NCBI RefSeq assembly: GCF_000220395.1
Contig: NW_004086236.1
Span: forward strand, 1 to 32,895
DNA length: 32,895 nt
Direction: 5' to 3'
DNA from: Ichthyophthirius multifiliis
Taxonomy: Eukaryota; Ciliophora; Oligohymenophorea; Hymenostomatida
In this document: positions 11,835-24,021 of the stretch, piece after piece
Position numbering within the stretch: the first letter of the stretch is position 1
Layout of the letters: every line of letters starts with the position of its first letter
Position numbers and translations under genes: made by a program
Notes under the pieces: model-generated
Database searches by the model: none
What the model was told of the DNA's origin: nothing
The model's input: only the letters and a program-made list of their open reading frames with translations

Positions 11835-13809
11835 ATGGATAATTTCATAATTGCTATGAGTAGATATAAAAGAAGAAAATATGATCAAGCAATAGAATTA
11901 TCTGATTAAATGATAGAATTAAATTAAAGAGATTAAGTTATTATAAATATTTAAAAATAACATACATAAATATATTAAAAAAAGGCAGCTTGGATAATAA
12001 AATGCAATTGCCTAATTAAAAAAAATTATATAGATGACCTAGAAACAGATGAAGAAGGAATTGGCGATATTTTATTAGATGAAAATACAGTTTCCTAATA
12101 TGCTAGACCTGGTACATCATTGTAAAGACCAACAACATCAAGTCAAAATGGATTAAATCCAGTAAAAATAAAATATATATAAAAAATAATTATATATATA
12201 TATAAAAAATATATAAATTTAAATTTTTAAATAAATAGATATAAAGGCCTGTAAGTAAATCAGGAAGACCTATTACTGGTTTTGCAAGACCAGGAACTAA
12301 TAGATTATAATCATCATCGAATTAGAATAGAATAGAAACAGCACTTTAAGGAAATCGTATAGGTACAACACGTCCGATAACAAGTGGCGGTAGGTATTAA
12401 CATAAATATAAATATTAAATATATATATAAATGTATATATGAATATATATATAAAAATAAATATATAAAATAATTATATATAAAAATATTTATATAAATA
12501 AAAAAAAATATTTATATATACAAATATAAAATAATATATTTAAATATTTTTAAAAAGATATTGTTAAATATATAAATATATAAATATATAAATATATAAA
12601 TATATAATTATATATATATATATATATTTATTTTATTTATTTATTATATTTTTTTTTATATATTTTTTTTATATATTTTAGATATATGAGATTAGGTACT
12701 GCTTGTTTAATAGCTGACAAGGACAATTTTTTATAAATAGATAAATTAGATATGAAAAAAATTGCTAAAAAAGGTATTTTAGCATAAGCTATTTGTAACT
12801 ATCTTCTTTATGTCGAAAATAACCCAAAAAAAGCTCTCTAACTTGCCTCGGAATGTACACAATTATCTTAATTTAAAGACTGGTGGTGGAAAGAAAGACT
12901 TGCAAAATGTTATTCTTAACTTGGTTTACATCGTGAAGCCGAAAAACAACTACAAAGTTCCTTAAAAGATTAAGATATAATTAAAACTCACCTCCAATTG
13001 GCCAAAGTATATATTAGATTAAATCAACCAATAACAGCAATTGAATGTTATAAAAAGGGACTATAAAAACATCCTTAAGAAATATAATTTATACTAGGAA
13101 TTGCTCGTATATATGATTAATTAGGTGAAAACGAGAAAGCTGTAGATCATTATAAGTTTTTATTTTTTTGTATAAAAAAAATAATCCCAAAAAATATATT
13201 TTTATATAAAGATAAGTGCTTAGTTTAGACAGTAGTAATATGGAATCTGTAGCTTAATTAGCCGCAAATTAATTTTATATAGACTAGCCTGAAGTATCAA
13301 CAAAATTTTATTAAAGACTATTATAATTAGGTATTAATTAAGCTGAATTATGGAATAACTTAGCTTTATGCCTATTTTATGATGGCTAATATGATCTGTT
13401 TTATTCATGCTTTGAAAAAGCATTAATGTTAGCAGATGAAAGCAATAAAGCAGATATTTGGTATAATATTTCACATGTATTTATAAATTTAGGGGAAACT
13501 GGAATGGCTTATTAATGTCTCAAAATTGCTATTTGCTTTGATCCACATCATCCTGAAGCTTATAATAATCTAGGTATATTAGAAATTAAAAAAGGGAATA
13601 TTGAAAAAGGAAAATATGAACTATAAGTAGCAATGAAAGAAGGTGAAATGTTAATAGAACCACATTATAATGCGGCTTTATGGGCTTTTAATACAGCAGA
13701 GTATTAAGAAGCTTTGAATTTAGTCAATAAAGCGATATGTATATACCCAGATCATGATGATTCAAAGAAATTGAAAAAAAATATAGAAGATTTACTAAAA
13801 GTTTTATGA
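11835..13809 (+). CDS. BBS8: BBSome subunit BBS8 (TTC8), TPR protein
   Basis: Five exons: 11835-11936, 11985-12161, 12239-12393, 12682-13155, 13212-13809, giving 501 residues with all phases consistent, close to the usual length of the family. The amino-terminal part has AAWIIKCNCL, the YIDDLETDEEGI segment and repeated R-P-G-T / R-P-I-T motifs (ARPGTS, GRPITGF, TRPITSGG). The family signature FKDWWWKERLAKCYSQLG follows. TPR repeats fill the carboxy-terminal half, for example GLHREAEKQL, ADIWYNISHVFINLG and HPEAYNNLGILEIKKG. In other eukaryotes BBS8 is part of the BBSome, which carries membrane proteins along the cilium with the IFT machinery. The third intron, 288 nt, is the longest of those resolved here. 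No frame breaks are present. Confidence 0.96.
12394..12681 (+). other. Long intron of BBS8
   Basis: A 288-nt GT..AG intron made of TA-rich repeats, splitting the Arg codon of a GGRYMRLGT segment. Nothing else is visible in it. Confidence 0.8.
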
Positions 13810-13981
13810 TAATACAAAATTATAATAAATAAATATATAAATAATTATATGTTATATGTTTTCATTAATGTCATGTTTTTTTAACTTTTTATTAAAATTT
13901 TATTATTATATTATTTTATTAGTTTTTTATATTTTAAATTATTATTTTTTACTAATTTATTAAAAATTTATTAAATTCTAA

Positions 13982-14672
13982 ATGAATAATAATTTATATT
14001 TACTAAAAAATAAGTCTTTTTCTCCTTTAAAGTAAATTTTAAAAACACGCAAATACATATTTAAAGAATCTTAAGTTTAATAAAATAAAGTTAATTAATA
14101 AATTTATAAATAATCTATATATATATTTATTTTTTTCTAAATTCAATTTTTTTATAAATAAAAGAATGAATCTTTAAAATAATTGTGTAAAAAAAAAACG
14201 TAATCTTATTAAAATTCTTTACATAATAGTTTATTGTTATATAAAAGTATTTGTGACAATAATGAAAAAAATAAATTATAAGTAAATATTAGTAAAATTG
14301 ATATAAATAAATAAAAAAATATAATTTAAAACGACAAATAAAAAAATATAAATATAAATTTTATATAATATTAAACGAATCGTAATTTTTTTTATTTAAT
14401 ATGTATATATATATAAATTTTGATTAGGCAATCGAAATAAATTAATTTCTAATAAATATATAATATTAAAAAATTCTAAATTTGTGAATAATTTAAATTA
14501 GAAATAAGCTAATTTTAATACAAACTAAAATGTAATGTAATAAAATAGAATTAGGTTTTCTAATAAGTTAAATCCATTTAAAATAAGAAACGATAGTTTT
14601 TAATAAAAATAAAACTTTAAAAATGCTTCAACAAATACTCCAAATTATTAATCACTAAATAAACTTAAATGA
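13982..14672 (+). CDS. Hypothetical Asn/Lys/Gln-rich protein
   Basis: ATG at 13982 opens MNNNLYLLKNKSFSPLKQ. A 46-nt GT..AG intron at 14382-14427 splits an Arg codon. The second exon ends KNASTNTPNYQSLNKLK then TGA at 14670. Read this way it has 214 residues. A second possible intron at 14090-14164 (75 nt, no TGA, multiple of three) would remove a hydrophobic patch and give 189 residues without changing the frame. The protein is basic, low in complexity and rich in Ser, Asn, Lys and Gln; no domain is recognised. It starts 172 bases after BBS8 on the same strand. Coding is supported because the frames on both sides of the intron match and the codon composition contrasts with nearby spacer. Confidence 0.65.
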
Positions 14673-14900
14673 TTATTTAAAAATAAAAAAAAAATAATTA
14701 TAATTATAAATAATAATAAATATTATATCTTAAAATTAATTAATAAATTTTATTAAATTTAATAAAAATATTTTTTTTTTATAATAAATTATTAATATTA
14801 TAACTTAGTTATTTTTTAAATCATTTATTAATAAAAAATTAATATAAATACATATACATGTAGAAAAATAAATAAATAAATAAATAATAAATAATAATAG

Positions 14901-14902
<2 letters not shown>

Positions 14903-14942
<40 letters not shown>
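14903..14942. repeat. TA dinucleotide tract
   Basis: About 19 AT units ending 30 bases beyond the stop codon of the ABC transporter gene, between two convergent genes. Confidence 0.8.
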
Positions 14943-14948
<6 letters not shown>

Positions 14949-14971
14949 ATATTATTTAATTAAAAAATTAT

Positions 14972-16963
14972 TCAATTGATCTAAATAGTATTTTATATTT
15001 ATCTTTCAATTAAACTCTTATAAACTCCTTATTTTTCAATAAGTTCTTAATGATTTCCCTCTTCAACGATAATTCCATACTACATAACAATAATTTTATT
15101 AGAATTTTTTATTGTAGACAATCTATGAGCAATAATAATAATTGTCATACTTTTGTTTTAAACTAATTTATCAATACTTTACTATACTTAGTATTCACTT
15201 TCAGCATCCAAAGCACTTGTAGCCTCATCAAAAATTAAAATATTCGGATTTTTAGCCAATGCCCTAGCAATAGCCACTCTTTATTTTTATCCTCCAGAAA
15301 GTTTAGTACCTCTTTCTCCCACAAGAGTATCATATCCTTTCGGGAACATATTCTTATTTTATAAAAATTCACTAACCCCTGCCATATCGCAAATTTTATC
15401 AATAAAATCTAAACAATATTCATCTATTCCATAGACTATATTATCCAATAGACTGCCCGAAAAAAGTGTTGGTTCTTAACTCACTAAGCCTATTTATTAC
15501 CTCAACTTTAATCCATTTATTTCTTTGACATTTTCCCCATTTACGAAAATTCCTCCACTACTAACATCATAAAATCTCTCAATTAATTTCACTATAGTAC
15601 TTTTGCCACTTCCAGAAGCCCCAACAATAGCCACACATTCCCCAGCCTTTATTTTGCTTGAAACTCCATGCAAAATCTCCACATTAGTTTTCGGATAGGA
15701 AAATGTAACATCTTTAAGTTCTATTTCTCCACTTACGCATGTGAAATTCTTCCCTGTATTATTTTTAACTATCGGCTCGTAATTTAGCATTTCGAAAATC
15801 CTCTCCAATGCTCCCATAGCGCTAACAATACTACTAATTCCATATGATATAGCAGAGGAATTAGTCGCTAGAGAAGTCGAATATAAAATAAAAGAAGCCA
15901 AATCTCCAGAAGATAAATCTCCAGTTTATTCAGCCACAATAGAACCTCCATACCATAAAATAATCAAAATGCCAATATTAGAAATAAATGTATTTTAAAT
16001 TGTAAAAAATAAAGCATTCGCTATTGAGCTTTTCAAACATTCAGCATATTCATCTGAAATAATTTAATTGTATTTTTTAATCTCGAAATTTTCCTAACCG
16101 AAAGATTTCACAGTCATAATTCCAGAGAAGACTTCCTCTGTTAATTCACTCTATACAGCAGATATATCACTAACTTTTTTTTCTATTTTTTTACTAAAAC
16201 TGGAATAAACTTTAGTAACAAAATAATAAGCGGGTACGACAGGCAATATAGCAAGTGAAACCTTCCAACTAATTACAAAAAGCATAATTAAATTACTAAA
16301 AATTAAAAAGAAATTTCTTAAAAGCATATTAGTGTTAAATCCAACTGCTGCTTTAGCAGTTGAAATATCTCTACTTAGTCTACTCATGAGTTCTCCAGTT
16401 TTATGCTTTTCGAAAAATTCCATATCTTAATTAATGAAATGTGAAAAAACATCTTTTCTTAAATTTAAAAGGATTTTTTAAGAAAGTAAATTAGAACAAA
16501 TCATTCTTATTAAAATCAAAATACAAGTAATAATAATAATTCCTAAAAATTAAAAACTTAAAGTTTTTACTTAATGTTATGCATCTACTGATGTTACCAC
16601 ATTCAAAAGCCTTCCTATTAAATAAGGAATTAAAGTTTAGGATAAGGTTGATAATATTAATGTCACATACATTGCTATTAGTATTTTTTTTTCTTTTAAA
16701 CAATAACTATACATTCTTTTATATAAACCCCATTCGAATTTATCGCTTTGTTTTTATTTTTTTATATCTTTTCGAGCATTTTATGAAATTTTTAATTAAT
16801 CCCGCTCTTCGTATGATATTTTTATTTCTTTCTTTATTTATGTACATCTGTCTATATGTATTATTGACTCCTGATTCATATCTGAAATTCTCGAATCATC
16901 TATTGTTGAAGTTGTTGGGCGACCGCTTATTTTCTTTTATTCTTGTTCGAATTCTTTACTCAT
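14972..16963 (-). CDS. ABCB-type half transporter (exporter with fused ATPase domain)
   Basis: An intronless gene of 663 residues from ATG at 16961-16963 to TGA at 14972-14974. The first ~100 residues are hydrophilic ([11 protein letters not shown]). A six-helix type membrane domain follows, including [18 protein letters not shown] and [15 protein letters not shown] and the loop [18 protein letters not shown]. The nucleotide-binding domain has Walker [10 protein letters not shown] (448-456), the Q-loop LVSQEPTLF, the signature LSGGQ (555-559), Walker B ILIFDE (575-580) and the H-loop histidine 613, so both ATPase half-sites look intact. Half transporters work as dimers and export peptides, lipids or drugs; the membrane and substrate cannot be told, and no clear mitochondrial presequence is seen. 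TAA and TAG are used for glutamine, so it is adapted to this genome. It is visibly richer in G and C than neighbouring genes. Confidence 0.95.
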
Positions 16964-18095
16964 TAATGATATGGTTATTTCTTTTGATAAATCTTATTTC
17001 ATATATTTTTTTAGATTTTTTTTGTTTTTTATTTGCTTTTCCTATTATTTTAATATTTCTTTTTTTTTTTTTAAAAAAAAAAAATACAATTAAAAATAGT
17101 TTATTTATTAATACTAAAAAAAAATGATTGTATTTTGGAAATAATTGACATTATTCTATATAATAATTAAATATATTTTTAATAACAAATTATTTAATCT
17201 GTAAAATTAAGAAAAAAAAAAAAAAATAGATTATTTATTATAATGTAATCTTTACATTTTTATATAATTAAAAATAAAAAAAAACATTATTTATATAAAA
17301 ATTATATAAGTAAATGAAATCTAATATATCGTTTTTAATTTTATTTGATAAAAAATTTTAATCCAAATAATCTCAAAAATGGAATTAGGCCCGACTTTAA
17401 TTAATTTTTTAATAAATAATAAAAGAAAATAAAATTTTAGCATGCTGGAATGAAGAACACATAAAATAAATAATATATAGAAAGAAAATTATTATTTAAT
17501 TTTTAAAAAAATGCATAGGATTAAATTTTTTATTATTATTATTTTTTTACTCTATATAATAATTAATACTTAAATTAGTATTAATTTTTTTTTCATATTT
17601 ATATTTAAATCAATTTAAAGTTTTAAAATTTAATATTATTTAAATTAATTAATAATTTTATTAATCAATATATTCCTAATCTCTTATTTGAATAATTATT
17701 TTTTGGTTAATAGACTCTTTTTTCTTTCTTTTTTTATTACATATTTCATTTAAATTTGAAATGATTTTTAATTATAATTTTTTATATTAAATCCTATTTT
17801 ATTTACGTAATTATTTACTGATTTGTATATTGATTTTTAATTATAATTCAAAGTCAATATATTGGTTTACTAATGTATATATATTTTTATGATTAAATTT
17901 ATCAATAAAATAATATGATGGAGAATGATTTTAGTTCAATATTTTTTTTTATATATTAATTTTAAGAATAATTTTATTTTATAAAAAAATATTATTAATA
18001 GTAATATCTTATATATTTAATAAACAAAAAAATATATATATATTATATGTCTATGTATATATTAAATATCATATATATTTTATTAATTTAAAAAA
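16964..18095. other. Divergent intergenic region
   Basis: Lies between the ABC transporter (-) and the coiled-coil gene (+) and should hold both promoters. Mostly A/T runs. The patch at 17380-17450 contains unusually GC-rich islets (GGCCCGACTT, GCATGCTGG) flanking an AATTTTTTAA element and is discussed as a possible small RNA. No protein-coding frame is convincing. Confidence 0.5.
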
Positions 18096-19255
18096 ATGTT
18101 TAAAAAAATAGCTAAAAAAGCAAATTTATAGCATATAGAAGAAGACTAATAAAATAAAGAAGAAGAAGAAGATATAAAGTAAAATTTTATAATTAAAAAT
18201 ATAAAAAGAAATAACTTAAAGCTATTATGATTCTAAAATACTTCCATAAAGCAAATAAATAAAAAAGAAAAAAACAGGACTTGATGTATATTTATAAATA
18301 AAAACAAAATAAATTAATTAATTACTTAAAACGAAAATAGTAAAATACTTTAAGCTTTATAAAAGAAAGTGAATTTCAATAAAAAAATGTCAAAAAAGGT
18401 TTAGAAGATATAATAGGATTGATTGATAAATAATATTTAAAAGAAACAATGTAAGGAGATTAAGATAAATAAGTTAAAGAGTAATTAATTTGAAAAATAA
18501 AATAATATATTTATAAAAAGACCAGTATATAAAAAAATGCTTCTAAATGAACTTTAAAATAAAATAAATAACGATAAATTAGAATAATATGAACAAAAAT
18601 AAATTATTATTGATATTGAAAAAGATAAAGCATTATAAATATCAGAATTAATAAAAGAAATTGAAAATGTAATTTTATTATTATTATATATTTTATATTA
18701 ATTTATTTAGAAAGCCGAAAATTAAGAGAGATTTTAATTCAAAATAGCATTAAAGCCGCATTAAGTTATATAATAATAAGGATTTTAAGAATTAAAAATG
18801 ACATATGAGTAAATATAATAATAAAATATTAATAATTAAAATAAAATATAAGCTAAAAAGCCAAAAATATATACTATATTGAGGATTTAAGAAGAAAACA
18901 ACTATTTGGTTGCGATATTTATATAAATGAATAAGAAATGTATATATAAATAATAATATTTATATATTTATATATATTTTTATATATATATTTATATTAA
19001 TATATTATATATAAATATATATATATATATTATATTACTTTCAGAAATTAGCAAAATATGTCTAAAGAAGCTTTATAAGAAAAGCAAGAAAAAGAATTTC
19101 GTTAATTCGAAGATAAATTTTTAAAAAGAGGAAGAGGTAATATTTAATATTTTTTATAATAAAAAATAATTAAATATATTACTATATTAATAGCTTTTAG
19201 ATAAAAAGTTTATTAGGCATCTTAATATAATTAAGTAATAGATAACATGCTATGA
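18096..19255 (+). CDS. Coiled-coil protein, family not recognised
   Basis: Eight short exons: 18096-18178, 18222-18285, 18341-18480, 18521-18668, 18711-18808, 18853-18939, 19045-19136, 19194-19255, summing to 774 nt (257 residues). It starts MFKKIAKKANLQHIEEDQ and ends SQYNQVIDNML before TGA. Most of the chain is long charged helix, for example LLNELQNKINNDKLEQYEQ, NIYYIEDLRRKQLFGCD and ALQEKQEKEFRQFEDKFL. This pattern resembles axonemal coiled-coil proteins of ciliates, but I recognise no family signature. The intron positions were chosen because each pair of GT..AG sites restores the frame. The exon at 18711-18808 is the least certain, because a second frame through it also looks coding. 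Confidence 0.65.
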
Positions 19256-19469
19256 TTTTTTTAAACATATTATACATTATATATATTTTATATAAGTATT
19301 ACATAAAAATATATTAATATATTAAACTTTATATTTTTATTACATAAATATTTTTTTCAATAATTTAGTTTATAATTTTTTTTAAATTTCTTGCTAAGTT
19401 TTTTTAGTTTATTTAATTGAAAATATAAATTTACTTAAAAATAAAAAAAAAGCTTATATAATAAAATAA

Positions 19470-19977
19470 ATGGATTAATTTAGTTAAGTGAGTTAACATA
19501 CTCCTTAATCTTTCGATGATATATTGAAAAACATAGAAAAAATGACATAAAATCCTTAAGTAAAAAACAGAAATTAAGAATACATATAAAATATGAATTT
19601 AAAAATGTAAGAAATAGCTTAAAAAATATAAATGGTAAAAAAATCTTTTTGTATTTATGGTTTAAATTACAAACTAATAAAAAGAGCTTTTAAATTTTTA
19701 TTGAAGAAGTAAATAATTTAGATTAATAATTTTAAACAAATATAATAAATCTTTAATAATAAAATATGTAATTCATAAATGATTAAATAGAAAATTTATA
19801 GGAATAAATCTTATAAAGGTTAAAAAAAACATTTTTTTTTAAATAAAATATATATATTTTTTTTTTTTAAATAACAAAAAAAAAAGAGAAAAAGTTTGCT
19901 AAAAAACTACATTTCATTCTTACGCCATTCATAATATAAATGAAACACTTAAAAGTATGGAAAATTAAGATAATTGA
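19470..19977 (+). CDS. Small coiled-coil protein
   Basis: Three exons (19470-19634, 19685-19818, 19887-19977) give 129 residues with consistent phases. It begins MDQFSQVSQHTPQSFDDIL and ends NETLKSMENQDN, TGA at 19975. The middle, FIEEVNNLDQQFQTNI and INDQIENLQEQILQR, has regular hydrophobic spacing typical of a two-stranded coiled coil. It begins 214 bases after the preceding coiled-coil gene on the same strand, each with its own start and stop. Size and composition resemble small subunits of scaffold complexes, but no family can be named. Confidence 0.65.
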
Positions 19978-20793
19978 GATAAAAAATAATTTATATTTAT
20001 ATAAAATATGTAGTAAAACTCTCTAATATTAAATATAATAAAAAAATTATAAGAATATAAAATATAGAAAATTTTGATATTTTATAAAGATAATATATAT
20101 AATATTTATTTATTCAAACATAAATAATTTTTGTTATTATTCTTTAATTTTAATTAAAATATATACAGAATAAATCAAATATTAATTAGTTTTTTAAAAA
20201 TAATTTATAAATAAATTCGAATATATATCCATTTTATCTAGATTATTTATATTATTTCTAATTATTATTTTTTTATTATAAAAACAATTATATAATGGAA
20301 TGAATATTTTATTAATTATTATGATTATAATAAAATTATATTAATCCTATTATTTAATATTATTGTCAAAATAAATAGTAAGATATTAATATTATAATAT
20401 AAAAAAATAATGAGTATAAAATTATAAAAAACATATAAATAATTATTATATAATATTTATATTTATTTATATTTGAATATATTTTTATAATATTTTTAAA
20501 GTATAAATATAATATTAAAATATATATTAAAACTATTTTTGTTTTATATATTAATATTAATATATTTATATATTACAATAATTTTTGTTAAATTTTTTGT
20601 AATCATTTTTTTATAAATATTAAAATCTATTTTTTTTTCGAATTATTTTTATTAAGATGTTTTATTAAATACTTTGTTATTTTAAATATTCATAAATAAA
20701 TTAATAGATTTAATTATTTTACTTATTAATATTTTTTTTTACAATATTAATTTAATATCTTTTATTTTTATTTTTTTTAAGTAAATTTTTTAT

Positions 20794-20837
<44 letters not shown>

Positions 20838-21540
20838 GTTTATATTTATAAATTAAAGTTTTTGATAATAATTAACTTATATTATATTTATTTTTATGTT
20901 TCCTAATTGTCCATTCAAATATATTTTACTCTTTCTTTATTTTTTATTATTATATATTTTTAAATAAATAAAATAAATAACTTCATTATTAGTTTTTTTA
21001 AAATATATTAATAAAACATATAATATCTTATTTTTTTTAATATATTAAATATTTAACAGTTTATGATAATAATTAAAAATATATGTGTTATTTTTTTTAT
21101 TTAATTGTATTTATATATTATTACTTATTTAATATTTATTAAAAAAGATTATTTTTGTTAATAAAAAGAAACACAAAAATTTAAAATTAAAGCCAAAAAA
21201 ACTTTTAATATTTTTAATAAAACTTAATTTATATAAATATATTTTATTATAACATATTTTTTTTTATTATTAATATTTTAAATTTTTAAATTAGTTTATT
21301 TAATAAAAAATTTTAATTTACGTATATTATAATAATTAAATATTTTCTCTATAATATTTGTATTTTTTGTAAACTATATTGTTTAAAAAAATTAAAAATA
21401 CTTAGGCTCTCAATCATAAACAAAAAAAGATTATACTACAAAAAATACAAAATATTATTAAGAATAATTAAAAAAAATAATAAAAATAAAAATAATATTG
21501 CATAATAAATTTTAAATAAAAAAATAAAAAAAACTAAAAA
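19978..21540. other. AT-rich spacer of 1.5 kb
   Basis: I see no gene here. It is made of A/T runs and TA repeats, including a long TA tract at 20799-20836. The final part must include the promoter of the TPR gene starting at 21541. Confidence 0.6.
20799..20836. repeat. TA dinucleotide tract
   Basis: About 19 TA units followed by CG, in the middle of the gene-free stretch between a coiled-coil gene and a TPR gene. Confidence 0.8.
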
Positions 21541-23375
21541 ATGATTAATACTGAAATATTTAAACTAACAAAAAACTCAACTCAATAAGATTTAGAATAA
21601 TGCATAAAATGGATCCGCTATAATTTCGAATAATCAACTTCCCCAAACATTCAAGTAATAATAAAACATCCATAATCCAATATTAACTACCAATAATAGA
21701 CAACTTTAAAAGCTTTTTTTATGAAAGCCAAAATATAATTAACTAAAATATTGAAAAAAACTAAAAGTAGGCTTCTATATAAATAATGTAACAAACCCTT
21801 TAATAAAAAATATAAGATGCAATAGATTAAATATATAAATATATTGAAAAAGGACTTTCTTTTTATAAAGAAAAAACTATACAAATGCCATTGAAAATTA
21901 TTAGAAATGCCAAACAATATGTGAAGAACAGACTAGTATATTAGAAGATAAAAATAAACTACTCTAAAATGAATCATTTAGTATAAATAATTATTTCTAT
22001 ATAGGATTATGTTTTTTAAATATGAATGAATACGAAAAAGCAGGTGAATATTTAGAAAAAGGAATCATAAATTTATAAGCAAACAAATACGACTAATCTT
22101 TATTAGATTAATTAGTCCCTAATATGTCTTTTTATTTATATTCAACACTAGGAGAAATATATTCTAAAAAAAAAGATTATAAAAAGGGTATCAAAAACTG
22201 GGAAAAATCATTAGAATTTCTGGAGAACCAAGAATATGGGGAAGGTTTAAAAAATAGAGGACATATTTTAAATAATTTAGGCCTAGCATATTATTGTACA
22301 TAAAATATTTAATTAGCAATTTAATCATTTTAATAGAGTCTTAAAATATATACAAGTATATTAGGTGAAAATGATATATAAGTTGCAAATAGAATGAATA
22401 ATGTAAATATATAAAATATATAAGTATATATAAAAATAAAAATAAATATATATATATATATATATTTATTTATTTATATATATAAGAAATATATAGATTT
22501 AATATATATATAAATATTTATCTATATATATTTTTATATATATAAAAGTTAGCAGAAGCTTATAGATATAATAAAGAATATATAAAAGCTTTAGATTTGT
22601 TTACACAAAGTTTATTAATTAAAAAAAATTTAAATTAATCTAATGAAAATATAAAAAATATTGCTAATACATATCAAAACATTGGTAATACTTATTAATC
22701 ATTAGAAGATTTTCCAAATGCAATTGATAATTTTTTACAATCTTTAAAATATTACAATGATTTATTATAATTAGATAATAATTAAACTGAAATTTAAGAT
22801 AATGTCAGTAAATTGCATATCATATTAGGGGATTGTTATAAGGAAAATAAATAATATGACCTTTCAGTCTACTAATTTGAAAGAGGATATGAAATGAAAA
22901 AATAATTGCATGGCATCAATAATAAAAGTACTATTAGTTGTGCTAATTAATTAGCTTCATTATATTTTAGAATTAAACAATTTTAAAAAAGTATAGATTT
23001 ATTTGTAATAGTTTTAGATTTTCAAATATAACAATATGGCGAAAGTTCAATATAAGTAGGACAAACATTAAATAATATAGGGTTTTAAATATATATATAG
23101 ATATATATATATATATAAATAATTTTTATATATAAATATAATAAATATAAATAAGTTTTTTTTATATTATTAGAACTTCTTTATGTTAATTAAAAAATTA
23201 TAAAGAAGGAATAGTTAAAATATAGCAATCATATGAAATATTTAAATAATAATAAGATAAAATAGGAGATAAATAATTATTAGAAAGAATGTAAAAAGTA
23301 CTAAATTCTAATATTAATAAATATTAATAATTACTTGAAAAGAACGATAAATAAGAAGTGGAAGAAATATAATGA
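21541..23375 (+). CDS. TPR repeat protein (kinesin-light-chain-like repeats), frame broken twice
   Basis: Exons 21541-22402, 22549-23081 and 23174-23375. It opens MINTEIFKLTKNSTQQDLEQ. TPR motifs follow: IYKYIEKGLSFYKEK, GLCFLNMNEYEKAGEYLEKG, LGEIYSKKKDYKKGIKNWEK, LNNLGLAYYC, IGNTYQSLEDFPNAIDNFLQ and ASLYFRIKQF. The long repeats with Asn/Tyr in the first helix resemble kinesin light chain and LGN-type TPRs, which bind partner proteins; the partner is unknown. The 1597 exon bases are not whole codons. One extra T at the T7 run 21714-21720 and one extra A at the A6 run 21871-21876 restore a single frame of 532 residues. The second site falls within a canonical TPR helix pair, so it is not an intron edge. 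As written, the first frame stops at a TGA near 21888. Confidence 0.85.
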
Positions 23376-23682
23376 GTTTTTTTTTTATTTAATAAAAAAA
23401 TTCTTAAAATAAATTAAAAAAAATTATAAAATATATATAATATATAATTCTTTTATTCAAAAATTGTTTTGTAAAAAAACTATATCTATTTTCATTTAAT
23501 TTTTTTTTCATTATTTTAATTTAATTTAATTTAATTTTATATTTATAATAATTACTTTCAATAAACTATATTTTGATTAAAAAAATACAAATAATTAACA
23601 CATTTATAATAAAAATAAATAAAAAACCTTAAAAATCAAAAAAACTAAATTAATATAAAAAAGAACATATATAAAATAAAAA
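23376..23682. other. Short AT-rich spacer
   Basis: 307 bases between two plus-strand genes. It contains A/T runs and an ATTTA-rich patch and no coding frame; it should hold the 3' UTR of the TPR gene and the promoter of the MORN gene. Confidence 0.6.
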
Positions 23683-23990
23683 ATGGGAGCAGAATTATAA
23701 AAAGAATAATAACCATTTTAAATAGATGACGAATATACACGAAAATACGAATATATGTTATAAAATTATTTTCAAATAGATACCAAAAATGATATTTTAG
23801 TAGGAAATTATGATTTATTTTTATCAAAATACAATAAAAACACAAGCATAATCCAAATATATCAAATATTTAATTCCGAATATGAACTTTAAGCTCAATA
23901 TCAACTAAAATAGCTAAGATTAATAAAAACACATCCATATATTATATAATTACATAGTAAAAAATAAAATAAAATTAAATAATTATAATA

Positions 23991-24021
<31 letters not shown>

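Noticed and set aside
16579-17127. A 182-codon plus-strand open frame rich in Leu and Phe
   Set aside because: It lies antisense to the amino-terminal part of the ABC transporter and its upstream region. The transporter frame on the minus strand is the real one; the hydrophobic look comes from complementing A-rich coding sequence.
21687-21917. Minus-strand open frame of 76 codons
   Set aside because: Antisense to the first exon of the TPR gene; composition (Phe, Leu, Tyr) is the shadow of Lys/Asn-rich codons on the plus strand.
23645-23845. Minus-strand open frame of 66 codons
   Set aside because: Antisense to exon 1 of the pseudokinase-MORN gene, with no support of its own.
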